This document shows positions 17,060-25,598 of a DNA stretch of 64,000 bases, piece by piece. The notes below the pieces were generated by a model. The model had not been told where the DNA came from. It was given only the letters and a program-made list of their open reading frames with translations, and ran no database searches. Made by a program: the position numbers and the translations under genes. How positions within the stretch are numbered: position 1 is the stretch's first letter; each line of letters begins with the position of its first letter. The stretch comes from Cytophagaceae bacterium (GTDB lineage Bacteria > Bacteroidota > Bacteroidia > Cytophagales > Spirosomataceae), in assembly GCA_027488335.1 (NCBI GenBank), contig JAIYBU010000154.1, positions 1 to 64,000 on the forward strand. Direction: 5' to 3'.

Positions 17060-18427
17060 TTAATTGGAGAAAACAATGATGAATTGATTGAGGTTTGGCT
17101 CAATATTGTAGTAATGGATACTGGCCGAATGATAATCGAGAATACGTTTGGAGAGCCTCAAACCTAAGCCCGACCCAATTGTTTTATTGGAGTTTTGTCC
17201 ACGCATGAAAGGTTGAAACAGCTTTTCTTGGTCAGTTTTACTCAAAATTTCACCTTCGTTACTGACGATGATTGTCAGTTGATGTGAGGCATTTTGTTCG
17301 ATAATTACACGAGCCGCTGGTTGAAACGAATACAAACAGGCATTTTTAAAGAGGTTGTTAAAAACAATTTCGAGTAATGATTTAACGCCCAATACTTCTA
17401 CCGAAAGCTCAATTTCGGGGTTATCAATGATTTCAAAACTAAGGTTAAATTGAGGGTTAAATTTCTTAGCTTTTTCGTTGGCAGAAAATATGACTTCGTC
17501 GATTCTTACTTTTTCAAAGCGTTTTTGGGCATCTTCTTTATTGATTTTTGAGAGTAAAAGTAGTGAATTGACTAAGTCAGAAAGTTGATGTACGTAATCA
17601 TTGATGCTTTTTAAGGAAGCAACGGTTTCGGGCGAATGGTCAGGATTTTGCAGTAAATTCTGAATCTTAAAGGTCATTCGAGCCAAAGGCGTGCGAATCT
17701 CATGCGAGGCATTTGATGTAAACTCTCGCTGACTCTGAAATGCACTTTCGATACGTGCCAGCATGATATTGAAGGCTCTGGTAAGCAGGTTAATTTCGTC
17801 GTTATGTTTGCCTTCTTCGAGTTGAATATCCAGTTTATTGGCCGAAATATTAGTGATTTGCTTTTGGAAGGTATCGAGTGGCTTGAGTAACCGTTCGATA
17901 AAAAAATAGGTCGAAAACCAAACCAGCATTGTGCCTGCCAGAAATGTAGCGGCGAGTGTAAAAAGTAAGAATTCAAGTTTATTATTACCATATTTATCTT
18001 CGGCCGAAACCAAAATATAGTAATCGGTTTTTTCAAAATCATAGTAAATTCCCAGCACGTCTTTTTCACTTTCGGTTCTGAAAAAGGTTTTTGCCCGCTT
18101 CAATTCTTGTAAATCCTCTACATCCCAACTGATAGTTGCATCGTCGATGCTGCTATACAGTAGTTTGTAATTTTGGTCAAAAACCAAAGTTTTTTCATTA
18201 TACAATTTGTTGATTGTATTTCGGTCGATGAGTTTAAGTATCTGATTATCAATTTCCTTTACCTCTACAAGTAGCTTGGCAGTTGTGAGGGCTTTCTCTT
18301 CGAGACGCTGGCGAAACTCTTCTATACGAAACGACGAAAATGAATAATAAATGATAAAAGCAGCTAAACCAAACAAAATCGAAAAAGCTACTGCGATGTT
18401 GATAGCGATACGTCGTTTGAGGGTCAT
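17060..18427 (-). CDS. Sensor histidine kinase of the metal-efflux locus
   Basis: The 455-residue kinase has two membrane helices (about residues 10-30 and 160-185) flanking a periplasmic sensor region, then a HAMP linker, a dimerisation/phosphoacceptor box (SNASHEIRTPLARM) and an ATPase domain with N box (NNLFKNACLYS) and G box (GSGLGLRLSKRIL). By position it should sense periplasmic metal and phosphorylate the response regulator encoded just upstream; their genes overlap by one base (TAATG). The sensor region shows no obvious metal-binding cluster, so the signal is inference. Confidence 0.9.
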   Translation of the reverse strand: MTLKRRIAINIAVAFSILFGLAAFIIYYSFSSFRIEEFRQRLEEKALTTAKLLVEVKEIDNQILKLIDRNTINKLYNEKTLVFDQNYKLLYSSIDDATISWDVEDLQELKRAKTFFRTESEKDVLGIYYDFEKTDYYILVSAEDKYGNNKLEFLLFTLAATFLAGTMLVWFSTYFFIERLLKPLDTFQKQITNISANKLDIQLEEGKHNDEINLLTRAFNIMLARIESAFQSQREFTSNASHEIRTPLARMTFKIQNLLQNPDHSPETVASLKSINDYVHQLSDLVNSLLLLSKINKEDAQKRFEKVRIDEVIFSANEKAKKFNPQFNLSFEIIDNPEIELSVEVLGVKSLLEIVFNNLFKNACLYSFQPAARVIIEQNASHQLTIIVSNEGEILSKTDQEKLFQPFMRGQNSNKTIGSGLGLRLSKRILDYHSASIHYYNIEPNLNQFIIVFSN

Positions 18428-19107
18428 TAGTCTTCGATTTTAAGATAATAACCAAATCCAGGGCGAGTATGAATAAGTTTTGTGGGATGATTTCGGTCGA
18501 TTTTTTTTCGTAAAAAATTGATATAAACCTCAATTGTATTCATATTTGAGTCAAAGTGAATGTTCCAAATCTGCTCTGCAATACTTTGTTTTGATAACAC
18601 ACGTCCTTTTGCCTTTGCTAAGGTTAAAAGTAGTAGATATTCCTTGGGAGTTAGGTCAATAAGTTCGCTTTTTCGATACACTTTCATTTCGGTAGTATTG
18701 ATTTCGAGGTCATCAATGACTATCAAGTTGTCGGCATCTTGTGGTGTGCTGCTGCGGCGTAGGAGTGAGGTAATACGTAAAAAAAGCTCCTCAAAATGAA
18801 AAGGCTTTACCAGATAATCATCCGCTCCGAATCCGAAAGCATCGGATTTGTCTTGAATATCACCATAAGCCGTCAGCATAATAATGGGCGTAAGCTTATT
18901 CGACTCCCGTACTTGCCGACATACATCTAAACCATTGATTCTTGGCACGTTAATATCTAACAAAAAAATATCGTAGTCGTTTTTTTTGATTTGACGAAAG
19001 AATAATTCGCCATCAAAAACCGTATCACATTCGATTTTTTTTGATAATAAAAAACGTTGTATTTCTCTCGATAAATCAGGGTCGTCTTCTAAGAGCAGTG
19101 AAGTCAT
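18427..19107 (-). CDS. OmpR/PhoB-family response regulator of the metal-efflux locus
   Basis: The 226-residue regulator has a receiver domain with the acidic pocket (LLLEDDPDL), the phospho-acceptor D51 (DIFLLDINVPRINGLDV) and the conserved Lys in DYLVKPFHFEEL, followed by a winged-helix DNA-binding domain (LIDLTPKEYLLLLTLAKAKGRVLSKQSI ... NTIEVYINFLRKKID). It is the first gene of the presumed six-gene operon and shares a one-base overlap with the kinase gene. It likely activates the efflux genes in response to metal. A -33/-7-like signal lies just upstream on the minus strand. Confidence 0.9.
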   Translation of the reverse strand: MTSLLLEDDPDLSREIQRFLLSKKIECDTVFDGELFFRQIKKNDYDIFLLDINVPRINGLDVCRQVRESNKLTPIIMLTAYGDIQDKSDAFGFGADDYLVKPFHFEELFLRITSLLRRSSTPQDADNLIVIDDLEINTTEMKVYRKSELIDLTPKEYLLLLTLAKAKGRVLSKQSIAEQIWNIHFDSNMNTIEVYINFLRKKIDRNHPTKLIHTRPGFGYYLKIED

Positions 19108-19125
19108 TAGCTTAGTTATTTAGAT

Positions 19126-19155
19126 GCGAAGATACTTATAAAGATGAAAAGACAA
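19126..19155 (-). promoter_or_regulatory. Candidate promoter of the metal-efflux operon
   Basis: On the minus strand TATCTTCG (19134-19127) differs by one base from the Bacteroidota -7 consensus TAnnTTTG. TTG (19155-19153) lies 18 bases upstream, near the usual -33 position. The response regulator ATG is 20 bases downstream of the -7 box. Confidence 0.4.
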
Positions 19156-19227
19156 TTTGATTTCCTATAAAAATCGCTGATATTCGCAGAAAAGAATGTA
19201 TTATTTCTGCGGGAATAAAACATTAAA

Positions 19228-19779
19228 TTACTGCGTATTCAGCCACATCGGTTTACTCTTCAAAACTTCAGCGTAAACTTCACAACTTTCATCATGTGCA
19301 TGAGGTAAATAGCCGATACTCATCAAAAATTCATTCACAATTTCTCCACCCGTAAATTTGAATGTTTTCTTGAAAATCTTTATCCATTCAGTTTTTGTTT
19401 TTGGATGCTCCGAAGCCAGCCAATTTCCAAACGAACCATGTTCTTTTTGTAGATTCAGGATAGTCTTAGCATTTTCGATGGCGGCATTGACTTTAAGTTT
19501 ATTTCGTATGATTCCCGCATCGGCCAAAAGTCGTTCACGGTCAGCCTCGGTGTAGGCGGCTACTTTCTGAATATCAAAATTATCGTAGGCTGCTCTGAAA
19601 GAGGCTTCTTTTCTAAGAATAGTTTCCCAACTAAGACCAGCTTGATTGATTTCAAAGATGAGTCGGCAGAAAAGCTCGTTGTCATCGTGAATCGGGAAGC
19701 CGTATTGGTGGTCGTGGTAGGCTTTGTGCAGGGCTTTTCTTTCTCCTGACATTGATTTGATAGCTGTGCAATAAGACAT
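19228..19779 (-). CDS. tag: DNA-3-methyladenine glycosylase I
   Basis: This 183-residue enzyme excises 3-methyladenine from alkylated DNA. It matches the Tag family along its length: MSYCTAIKS with Cys4, KAYHDHQYGFPIHDDNELFCRLIFEINQAGLSWETILRK, RNKLKVNAAIENAK, and the C-terminal YLPHAHDESCEVY. The two N-terminal (Cys4, His22) and two C-terminal (His, Cys) zinc ligands are all present, and the catalytic Glu region is in the DNELF segment. I chose the ATG at 19779, which places Cys4 where the family has it; a longer frame from 19842 would run into a hairpin. The gene appears monocistronic. Confidence 0.92.
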   Translation of the reverse strand: MSYCTAIKSMSGERKALHKAYHDHQYGFPIHDDNELFCRLIFEINQAGLSWETILRKEASFRAAYDNFDIQKVAAYTEADRERLLADAGIIRNKLKVNAAIENAKTILNLQKEHGSFGNWLASEHPKTKTEWIKIFKKTFKFTGGEIVNEFLMSIGYLPHAHDESCEVYAEVLKSKPMWLNTQ

Positions 19780-19818
19780 TTTGATTGAAGAGGATGGTGA
19801 TGTAATTTTAAATAAAAA

Positions 19819-19855
19819 CGGACATAATTGCTTGAAATACAAGTAATTATGTCCG
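19819..19855 (-). terminator. Intrinsic terminator of tRNA-Arg
   Basis: CGGACATAATTGCTTG (19819-19834) pairs with the complementary half at 19840-19855 across a short loop, with one wobble. Four bases separate it from the 3' end of the minus-strand tRNA, and the stem is followed by TTTTTATTT. A textbook tRNA terminator. Confidence 0.8.
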
Positions 19856-19859
19856 TTAG

Positions 19860-19931
19860 TAGCTCCGAGGGGAATCGAACCCCTATCTAAAGTTTAGGAA
19901 ACTTCTATTCTATCCGTTGAACTACAGAGCC
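19860..19931 (-). tRNA. tRNA-Arg (anticodon CCU)
   Basis: The minus strand folds as a tRNA: acceptor GGCTCTG / CGGAGCT with G-U pairs, D arm GTTC...GAA region, anticodon loop TTCCTAA (anticodon CCT in DNA, reading AGG), and T arm GGGGTTCGATTCCCC. The discriminator base is A; no CCA is encoded. It is followed by a strong intrinsic terminator. Confidence 0.9.
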
Positions 19932-19935
19932 ATTT

Positions 19936-19973
19936 ATATTAAAAGAGTGAAATCGGATTCACTCCTTTAATAT
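19936..19973 (-). terminator. Inverted repeat / terminator between the GH20 gene and tRNA-Arg
   Basis: ATATTAAAAGAGTGAA (19936-19951) faces a 16-base partner at 19958-19973, 15 of 16 matching. On the minus strand it lies 35 bases past the GH20 stop and runs into TTTTAATAT, so it likely ends the GH20 transcript. It ends only four bases before the 5' end of tRNA-Arg, which leaves no room for a separate tRNA promoter downstream of it. Confidence 0.6.
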
Positions 19974-20008
19974 TTCAACAAAAATAAAAAGAATTTGTTT
20001 CTATTGCA

Positions 20009-22345
20009 TCAATCAATCCCAATTTCATCAACAAATAACCAAGCAGGGTTACCTTTGCCAGGGTGATTATCGGGAAGTTTGCCGTAATTTTGAGCTACAA
20101 CTTTTACATAACGCCCTTTTTTGCCGTCAATTCCTATGCTTAATTGTTGCACTACTTTTTCTTCACCTTCTAAATTTCCTAATGGCATTTTCTTGGCACT
20201 CGTAAATTTCTTACCATCTTCCGAAACAAAAACTTCCACTTCACGAGGGAGCATTATCCACGAACCTCTCGAACGTAAGAATGCAAACGAAATCTTTTGT
20301 AGGTTCATTACTTGTCCTAAATCAATCGTTACATCAAGGTTTTTACCCTCAAACCCTACCCAAGTGTCCAAGTTTCCTACTTCGCCTTTTACGCCATTCG
20401 TTAGACCGTAAGTTTCGCCACCAAGATATTTGGTTGGTTGACTCGCCAACGTATATTTTCGTCCAGTTGATTTATTGATGTAATAATATTTGCTCATATC
20501 CTTACCCAATTTCTGTCCGTTAGCTGTAAATGCGGTTGCTCTGACGGTAGCATCTTTAGTCACGATTACACCCGTTGGCTGATAAACCAACGAACTTGCC
20601 GTTGGTGCTGTGCCATCAATTGTATATCTGATAACTGCCCCATTATCAGCAGTTTTAAGTTGCACCGCTACTTGACTTTTGGCATTTACCGACGAACTCG
20701 CCGAAACATCATAATACGCATTTGAGTAGTTGACGGCCAAAAATCTTAGACGCTCAAAGTGTGTTTTTAGGCGAGTCGTAAAATCTTTGTAGTCTTTGGC
20801 AGTATTGGCTGTCCAACCCACTTCGGCCAAAGCCGATGCTCTCGGAAACACCATATATTCGGCATGGCTTGGCGTGGCAATGTATTCAGTCCAGACGTTT
20901 CCTTGTACGCCCAAAATATGTTTGGCTTGCTCGGCCGTAATTCCCGCAGGAATTGGGTTGTACGAATACACTTTTTCGAGTGGCAAAAAACCGCCAATTG
21001 CCACTGGCTCTGACGAGGGGTCTGACTGATATGCATCTAAATAACAGTGGCTTCCAGGAGTCATAATGGCATCGTGGTTTTGTTTCACGGCTTCGATTCC
21101 GCCCTCAATTCCTCTCCACGACATAATTGTGGCGTTTGGCGAAATTCCCCCTTCTAAAATTTCGTCCCAACCAATCATCTTTTTACCTTTCGAGGTCAAG
21201 AATTTATCTATTCTTTTGATAAAATAACTCTGCAATTCGTGTTCGTCTTTCAAGCCTTCTTTTTTCATTAATTCCTGACAAAATGGACTGTTTTTCCACG
21301 AAACTTTTGGACATTCATCACCACCGATATGTACATAATTACTTGGAAATAAAGCAATTACTTCAGTCAGTACATCTTCTAAGAAAGAAAAAGTTTGTTC
21401 CGTCGGACAAAAAACGTCATCATAAACGCCCCAGTTTACACCCACTTCATAAGGACCTTTTGAGCACCCCAATTCTGGATAAGCTGCCAAAGCTGCCATG
21501 GCATGACCAGGCATTTCGATTTCGGGAATCACGTTTACGAATTTCTTTTGGGCGTATTTAACTACTTCCGAGATTTGTTCTTGGGTATAAAATCCACCGT
21601 AAGGTTTGCCATCAAAACGTTGGTCGGTATAATGCCCTTCCATTGATTCTTTGCGTTTTGAGCCAATTTCGGTCAATTTTGGGTATTTTTTTATTTCAAT
21701 TCTCCAGCCTTGGTCGTCGGTTAAGTGCCAATGAAACGTATTCATTTTGTGCAAAGCCAACAAATCAATGTATTTTTTGATAAACGAAACTGGGAAAAAA
21801 TGACGACTCACATCGAGCATCAAACCACGATACCCAAACTGTGGACGGTCATAAATCGAGCAATTCGGAATGCTCCATTTTACACCATTAGCCGCCGAAC
21901 TGCTATAAATTTCAGTAGGAAGCAATTGCAAAAGACTTTGTAAAGCATAAAATTCGCCTTTTGCCGTTGAGGCTGAAATTGCCACACTATTTGCTTCTAC
22001 TTTTAGGGTATAATCTTCTTCGCCCAACGTTTTATCGCCCGATTTTGGGCTGAGTGGCATAAAAATAATGGCTTTGGTTGTGGCAGGAGCAAAGCCCGTG
22101 AGGTCAAATTCTTCGATGTTGAGTGTCATGCCCGATGTAATCAGAAAACGCTCGGCGAGCATTTCGGCCAACGGACGTAAATCTGGGTTATTTCTCGGAA
22201 TCAAAATCTTGGTTTGGGCATTGACCACAAATGAGCCAGCCGTTTGAACGAGTTGTGTAGGTTTTGGGATAATAGCATATTCGTTTTGTGCAAAACTATA
22301 AACCGCTAAAACCATGAGGCATAGCACGCTGAAAACTTTCTTCAT
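20009..22345 (-). CDS. Secreted beta-N-acetylhexosaminidase, GH20
   Basis: The 778-residue enzyme removes terminal N-acetylglucosamine or N-acetylgalactosamine from glycans. After a signal peptide (MKKVFSVLCLMVLAVYSFAQ) comes the GH20b alpha/beta domain (ITKPTQLVQ-like start, KGEFYALQSLLQLLP), then the TIM-barrel catalytic domain (YRGLMLDVSRHFFPVSFIKKYIDLLALHKMNTFHWHL) with the catalytic Asp-Glu pair in HIGGDECPK. The C-terminus adds a chitobiase-type/Fn3-like module (YTIDGTAPTASS) and a discoidin-like domain (about residues 620-778). I chose the ATG at 22345, directly at the signal peptide, over an upstream in-frame ATG at 22414. It probably feeds on chitin oligomers, peptidoglycan or host glycans. 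Confidence 0.93.
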   Translation of the reverse strand: MKKVFSVLCLMVLAVYSFAQNEYAIIPKPTQLVQTAGSFVVNAQTKILIPRNNPDLRPLAEMLAERFLITSGMTLNIEEFDLTGFAPATTKAIIFMPLSPKSGDKTLGEEDYTLKVEANSVAISASTAKGEFYALQSLLQLLPTEIYSSSAANGVKWSIPNCSIYDRPQFGYRGLMLDVSRHFFPVSFIKKYIDLLALHKMNTFHWHLTDDQGWRIEIKKYPKLTEIGSKRKESMEGHYTDQRFDGKPYGGFYTQEQISEVVKYAQKKFVNVIPEIEMPGHAMAALAAYPELGCSKGPYEVGVNWGVYDDVFCPTEQTFSFLEDVLTEVIALFPSNYVHIGGDECPKVSWKNSPFCQELMKKEGLKDEHELQSYFIKRIDKFLTSKGKKMIGWDEILEGGISPNATIMSWRGIEGGIEAVKQNHDAIMTPGSHCYLDAYQSDPSSEPVAIGGFLPLEKVYSYNPIPAGITAEQAKHILGVQGNVWTEYIATPSHAEYMVFPRASALAEVGWTANTAKDYKDFTTRLKTHFERLRFLAVNYSNAYYDVSASSSVNAKSQVAVQLKTADNGAVIRYTIDGTAPTASSLVYQPTGVIVTKDATVRATAFTANGQKLGKDMSKYYYINKSTGRKYTLASQPTKYLGGETYGLTNGVKGEVGNLDTWVGFEGKNLDVTIDLGQVMNLQKISFAFLRSRGSWIMLPREVEVFVSEDGKKFTSAKKMPLGNLEGEEKVVQQLSIGIDGKKGRYVKVVAQNYGKLPDNHPGKGNPAWLFVDEIGID

Positions 22346-22464
22346 GATGAATTGGAGGGTTTCTGAATTTTTAGGAAAACGAAATTCGGCTTTTCGTGGT
22401 ATAATTGCAAACAAAAATTTATTTTTTTATTTTTGAGTTAATAATAAATTATTTTAATAAATAA

Positions 22465-22515
22465 AAAAGTGTGGTACACCTCTTTATCACTCATGATGAG
22501 GTGTGCCACACTTTT
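22465..22515. repeat. GTGCCACA-type palindromic repeat, copy 2 (between divergent genes)
   Basis: AAAAGTGTGGTACACCT (22465-22481) faces AGGTGTGCCACACTTTT (22499-22515) with one wobble, around a 17-base loop. The stem core matches the hairpins at 4727 and 54054. Here it lies between two genes that start away from each other, so it does not end either transcript; it lies just upstream of the toxin-antitoxin promoter. Confidence 0.65.
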
Positions 22516-22530
22516 AACATAAGAAAGCTA

Positions 22531-22561
22531 TTTGTCAACGAAGAAAATCATTGTATATTTG
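22531..22561 (+). promoter_or_regulatory. Promoter of the DUF433/DUF5615 pair
   Basis: TTTG (22531-22534), 19 bases, then TATATTTG (22554-22561) fits the Bacteroidota consensus TTTG N19 TAnnTTTG exactly. The antitoxin ATG follows 17 bases after the -7 box. Confidence 0.7.
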
Positions 22562-22578
22562 TTTAAAACAATATAAAT

Positions 22579-22824
22579 ATGACAACATATATTGCAGAAA
22601 GAATTTCTATAAACCCAGAAATATGTGGTGGAAAACCCATTATCAGAGGTATGCGGGTAACTGTACAAACAATATTAGAGTTTTTGTATGCAGGCACAAC
22701 CAAAGAAGAGATTTTGGAGCAGTATCCAATGCTTGAAGAGGCTGATATTGATGCTTGTATGCAATTTGCCATAAAGTTGATGGAAAACAAATACTTCATT
22801 AAAGAAATCAGAGCTGTTGCATGA
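22579..22824 (+). CDS. DUF433 protein, putative antitoxin
   Basis: The 81-residue protein is a typical DUF433 member: ERISINPEICGGKPIIRGMRVTVQTILEFLYAG, then TKEEILEQYPMLEEADIDACMQFA. This small helical fold is predicted to bind DNA and to act as the antitoxin of a type II pair. It overlaps the following gene by four bases (ATGA), and a good promoter precedes it, so the two form a compact bicistronic unit. The role as antitoxin is inferred from family and arrangement. Confidence 0.88.
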   Translation: MTTYIAERISINPEICGGKPIIRGMRVTVQTILEFLYAGTTKEEILEQYPMLEEADIDACMQFAIKLMENKYFIKEIRAVA

Positions 22825-23168
22825 TGAACTTAAAGTATTTAGTTGATGCCAATCTGCCTTATCGTTTTTCGGTCTGGAAAAGCGATGAATATATCCACCA
22901 ATTCGATATTCAGTTTGATGCTCCCGATGAAAGTATTTGGGAATACGGAAAGACCAATAATCTGACCATTATTACAAAAGATGCCGATTTTTCTGACCGA
23001 ATACTTCTTGCTCTACCACCACCAAAAATAATTCACATCCGAACAGGGAACATGAGTATGCGTGACTTTCATGTTTTCATTAATGAGATTTGGGAAGATG
23101 TTTTGAGTCTGAGTAATGAAAATAAATTAGTGACTGTTTTTAAAGATAAAATTGAAGCAATTCAATAA
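22821..23168 (+). CDS. DUF5615 PIN-like protein, putative toxin ribonuclease
   Basis: The 115-residue protein shows the DUF5615/Mut7-C-like PIN pattern: KYLVDANLPYRFS with the first acidic residue, DESIWEYGKTNNLTIITKDADFSDR with the central Asp residues, and PPKIIHIRTGNMSMRDFHVFINE. PIN-like folds are metal-dependent nucleases; the usual target is RNA. DUF433 and DUF5615 genes are commonly adjacent and treated as a toxin-antitoxin pair. The start is either 22821 (ATGA overlap with the antitoxin stop) or the next codon at 22824. Toxicity and target are not shown by sequence. Confidence 0.85.
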   Translation: MMNLKYLVDANLPYRFSVWKSDEYIHQFDIQFDAPDESIWEYGKTNNLTIITKDADFSDRILLALPPPKIIHIRTGNMSMRDFHVFINEIWEDVLSLSNENKLVTVFKDKIEAIQ

Positions 23169-23224
23169 GTTCCCATTCTTAAAGTCCTTTCTTTCGTATA
23201 TACAGACCTTACAGGTTTTTTAAT

Positions 23225-23232
23225 TATCTTTG
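23225..23232 (+). promoter_or_regulatory. -7 box of the helicase gene promoter
   Basis: TATCTTTG followed by C matches the TAnnTTTG consensus, 20 bases before the helicase ATG. I do not see a clear -33 TTTG at the usual distance. Confidence 0.5.
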
Positions 23233-23252
23233 CAGTCCAAAAAGAGAAACGA

Positions 23253-25553
23253 ATGGCAAAGGATAATTATTTAGAGAAACTCAACCCACCACAAAGAGAA
23301 GCAGTAACACATCCCGAAGGCCCATTGATGATTATTGCGGGTGCAGGCTCGGGCAAAACCCGTGTGCTCACCTATCGCATTGCGTGGTTGATTGAGCAAG
23401 GCGTTGACCCTTTCAATATTTTATCGTTGACGTTTACAAACAAAGCAGCGGGCGAAATGCGTCAGCGTATCGAGGCTGTTATCGGAAACGATGCCAAAAA
23501 TCTTTGGATGGGAACTTTTCACTCAGTTTTTGCCAAAATCTTGCGTTTTGAAGGAAAAAGCCTCGGTTATACCTCTGATTTTACGATTTATGATACCGAC
23601 GACTCAAAATCTTTGATGCGAACAATTATTAAAGAATTGGGTCTGGACGATAAAACGTACAAGCCAAACTACGTACTCAATCGGATTTCGAGTGCAAAAA
23701 ATGCCTTAGTTTCATGGGAGGCTTACGCCAATAACCCTGTGTATATGGAAGATGATAAAGCCGCCCGAATGCCCGAAATCGGCCGACTTTATAAGATGTA
23801 CGTGCTGCGTTGTTTCCAAGCAAACGCCATGGATTTTGACGATTTGCTCTACAATACCAACGTACTTTTCCGTGACCACCTCGATGTTCTAAACAAATAC
23901 CAGCACAAGTTTAAGCACGTAATGGTCGATGAGTTTCAAGATACCAACGTTTCGCAGTATCTGATTACTCGTAAACTTTCGTCGGTGCATCAGAATATCT
24001 GTATCGTGGGCGATGATGCCCAAAGTATTTATGCCTTCCGTGGGGCAAATATTCAAAATATCTTGAATTTCAAGGCCGATTACCCCGATTTGAAAGTCGT
24101 AAAACTCGAACAAAACTATCGTTCGACCCAAACGATTGTCAATGCGGCCAATTCGGTCATTGCTCGAAATAAAGAACAACTGGAGAAAAAAGTTTTCTCA
24201 GAAAACGAAGAAGGAAGCAAAATTGATGTCATAAAGGCGGCTTCCGATAACGAAGAAGGGCGTTTGATTGCTACTAATATTTTTGAAGAAAAGAATAACC
24301 ATAGCTTAAAAAATACCGATTTTGCGATTCTTTACCGCACAAATGCTCAGTCGAGAGCTTTTGAAGAGGCATTAAGAAAACTCAACATCAAATACCGAAT
24401 TATTGGCGGATTATCTTTTTATCAACGAAAAGAAATCAAAGATTTGTTGGCTTACCTTCGATTCACAATAAATCAGAACGACGAAGAAGCTTTCAAACGC
24501 ATCATTAATTTACCCAAACGAGGCATTGGCGATACGACAGTTGCCAAAATTGTGGTTACGGCAGCCGAAAATGGCAAGTCGGTTTGGGAAGTGGTGAGCA
24601 ACATCAACCAATATATTGCTGGGCGTGCCGCTCAGACGATTGATGATTTTGCGACGCTCATCAAAAGCTACGGTTTGATGATTGAAGAAGGCAAAGATGC
24701 CCACACGGTGGCTTCATACATTGCCAAAACTTCGGGGCTTTTGAAGGAATTGTACGATGATAAAACCGTTGAAGGTTTGGCTCGTTACGAAAATATTCAA
24801 GAATTACTCAACTCAATCAAGCAATTTGTTGATAACCCAGAAAATGAGGAAGTAACCTTGAGTGCGTTTTTGCAGACGGTTACTTTAATGACCACCGCCG
24901 ACCAAGAAGACGAAGATGGCGACCACGACCGTGTGACGCTCATGACGATTCACGGAGCAAAAGGTTTGGAGTTTAAGTATGTTTATATCGTTGGTTTGGA
25001 AGAAAACCTTTTCCCATCGCAAATGATGCTCTCGAAACGCAGCGATTTGGAAGAAGAACGTCGTTTGTTCTACGTGGCCATCACTCGTGCCGAAAAGAAA
25101 CTGACGTTGAGTTATGCCGAAAGCCGTTATAATTATGGTCGTCTGAATTACTGCGAGCCAAGTCGTTTTTTGGAAGAAATCGACCCAAAATACTTGCAAA
25201 TTTCAAGAAATAGAGTGATTTCTTACGGCAATAGCGATGCGAGAAACGACCGACCAGCTACAAGTTCGCCAGTTCCGTCAGGATTTACGAAAAAAGAAAG
25301 TTTGATAGCCAATCTTAGACCTGTACAGAAACCTGCTCCAGTGACCCATACACCAACGGGTGATTTTGTGGCGAGTGATACTTCAAACTTGAAAGCAGGA
25401 GATAAAGTTGAGCATCCGAAATTTGGCTACGGGACTGTCACTAAAATGGATATTAATGGCAATGACCGCAAAGCAACTATCAAATTTGATGCTCAAGGAC
25501 AAGGTGAAAAAACGCTTCTGTTAAGTTTCGCAAAGTTGAGAATTGTGGAATAA
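23253..25553 (+). CDS. UvrD/PcrA-family superfamily 1 DNA helicase
   Basis: This 766-residue ATP-dependent 3'-5' helicase has the full motif set: Q motif and Walker A (LNPPQREAVTHPEGPLMIIAGAGSGKTRVL), motif Ia (LTFTNKAAGEMRQR), Walker B (HVMVDEFQDTN), motif III (IVGDDAQSIYAFRGA), motif IV (LEQNYRST), motif V (VTLMTIHGAKGLEFKYVYIVG) and motif VI (RRLFYVAITRAEKKL). The C-terminus holds the PcrA-type tudor-like domain (KAGDKVEHPKFGYGTVTKMD) that contacts RNA polymerase. These helicases work in nucleotide excision repair, replication restart and removal of recombinase filaments. The PcrA-like tail favours that subgroup over Rep. Confidence 0.95.
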   Translation: MAKDNYLEKLNPPQREAVTHPEGPLMIIAGAGSGKTRVLTYRIAWLIEQGVDPFNILSLTFTNKAAGEMRQRIEAVIGNDAKNLWMGTFHSVFAKILRFEGKSLGYTSDFTIYDTDDSKSLMRTIIKELGLDDKTYKPNYVLNRISSAKNALVSWEAYANNPVYMEDDKAARMPEIGRLYKMYVLRCFQANAMDFDDLLYNTNVLFRDHLDVLNKYQHKFKHVMVDEFQDTNVSQYLITRKLSSVHQNICIVGDDAQSIYAFRGANIQNILNFKADYPDLKVVKLEQNYRSTQTIVNAANSVIARNKEQLEKKVFSENEEGSKIDVIKAASDNEEGRLIATNIFEEKNNHSLKNTDFAILYRTNAQSRAFEEALRKLNIKYRIIGGLSFYQRKEIKDLLAYLRFTINQNDEEAFKRIINLPKRGIGDTTVAKIVVTAAENGKSVWEVVSNINQYIAGRAAQTIDDFATLIKSYGLMIEEGKDAHTVASYIAKTSGLLKELYDDKTVEGLARYENIQELLNSIKQFVDNPENEEVTLSAFLQTVTLMTTADQEDEDGDHDRVTLMTIHGAKGLEFKYVYIVGLEENLFPSQMMLSKRSDLEEERRLFYVAITRAEKKLTLSYAESRYNYGRLNYCEPSRFLEEIDPKYLQISRNRVISYGNSDARNDRPATSSPVPSGFTKKESLIANLRPVQKPAPVTHTPTGDFVASDTSNLKAGDKVEHPKFGYGTVTKMDINGNDRKATIKFDAQGQGEKTLLLSFAKLRIVE

Positions 25554-25559
25554 TATTTC

Positions 25560-25594
25560 TTTAATCGTGCCACGTATAGCGTGACATGATTAAA
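25560..25594. terminator. Hairpin between the convergent helicase and umuC genes
   Basis: TTTAATCGTGCCACG (25560-25574) pairs with CGTGACATGATTAAA (25580-25594), 13 of 15 matching, around a 5-base loop. It lies between two convergent stops and may end both transcripts. The GTGCCACG core resembles the repeat family at 4727, 22465 and 54054. Confidence 0.5.
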
Positions 25595-25598
25595 GCCA

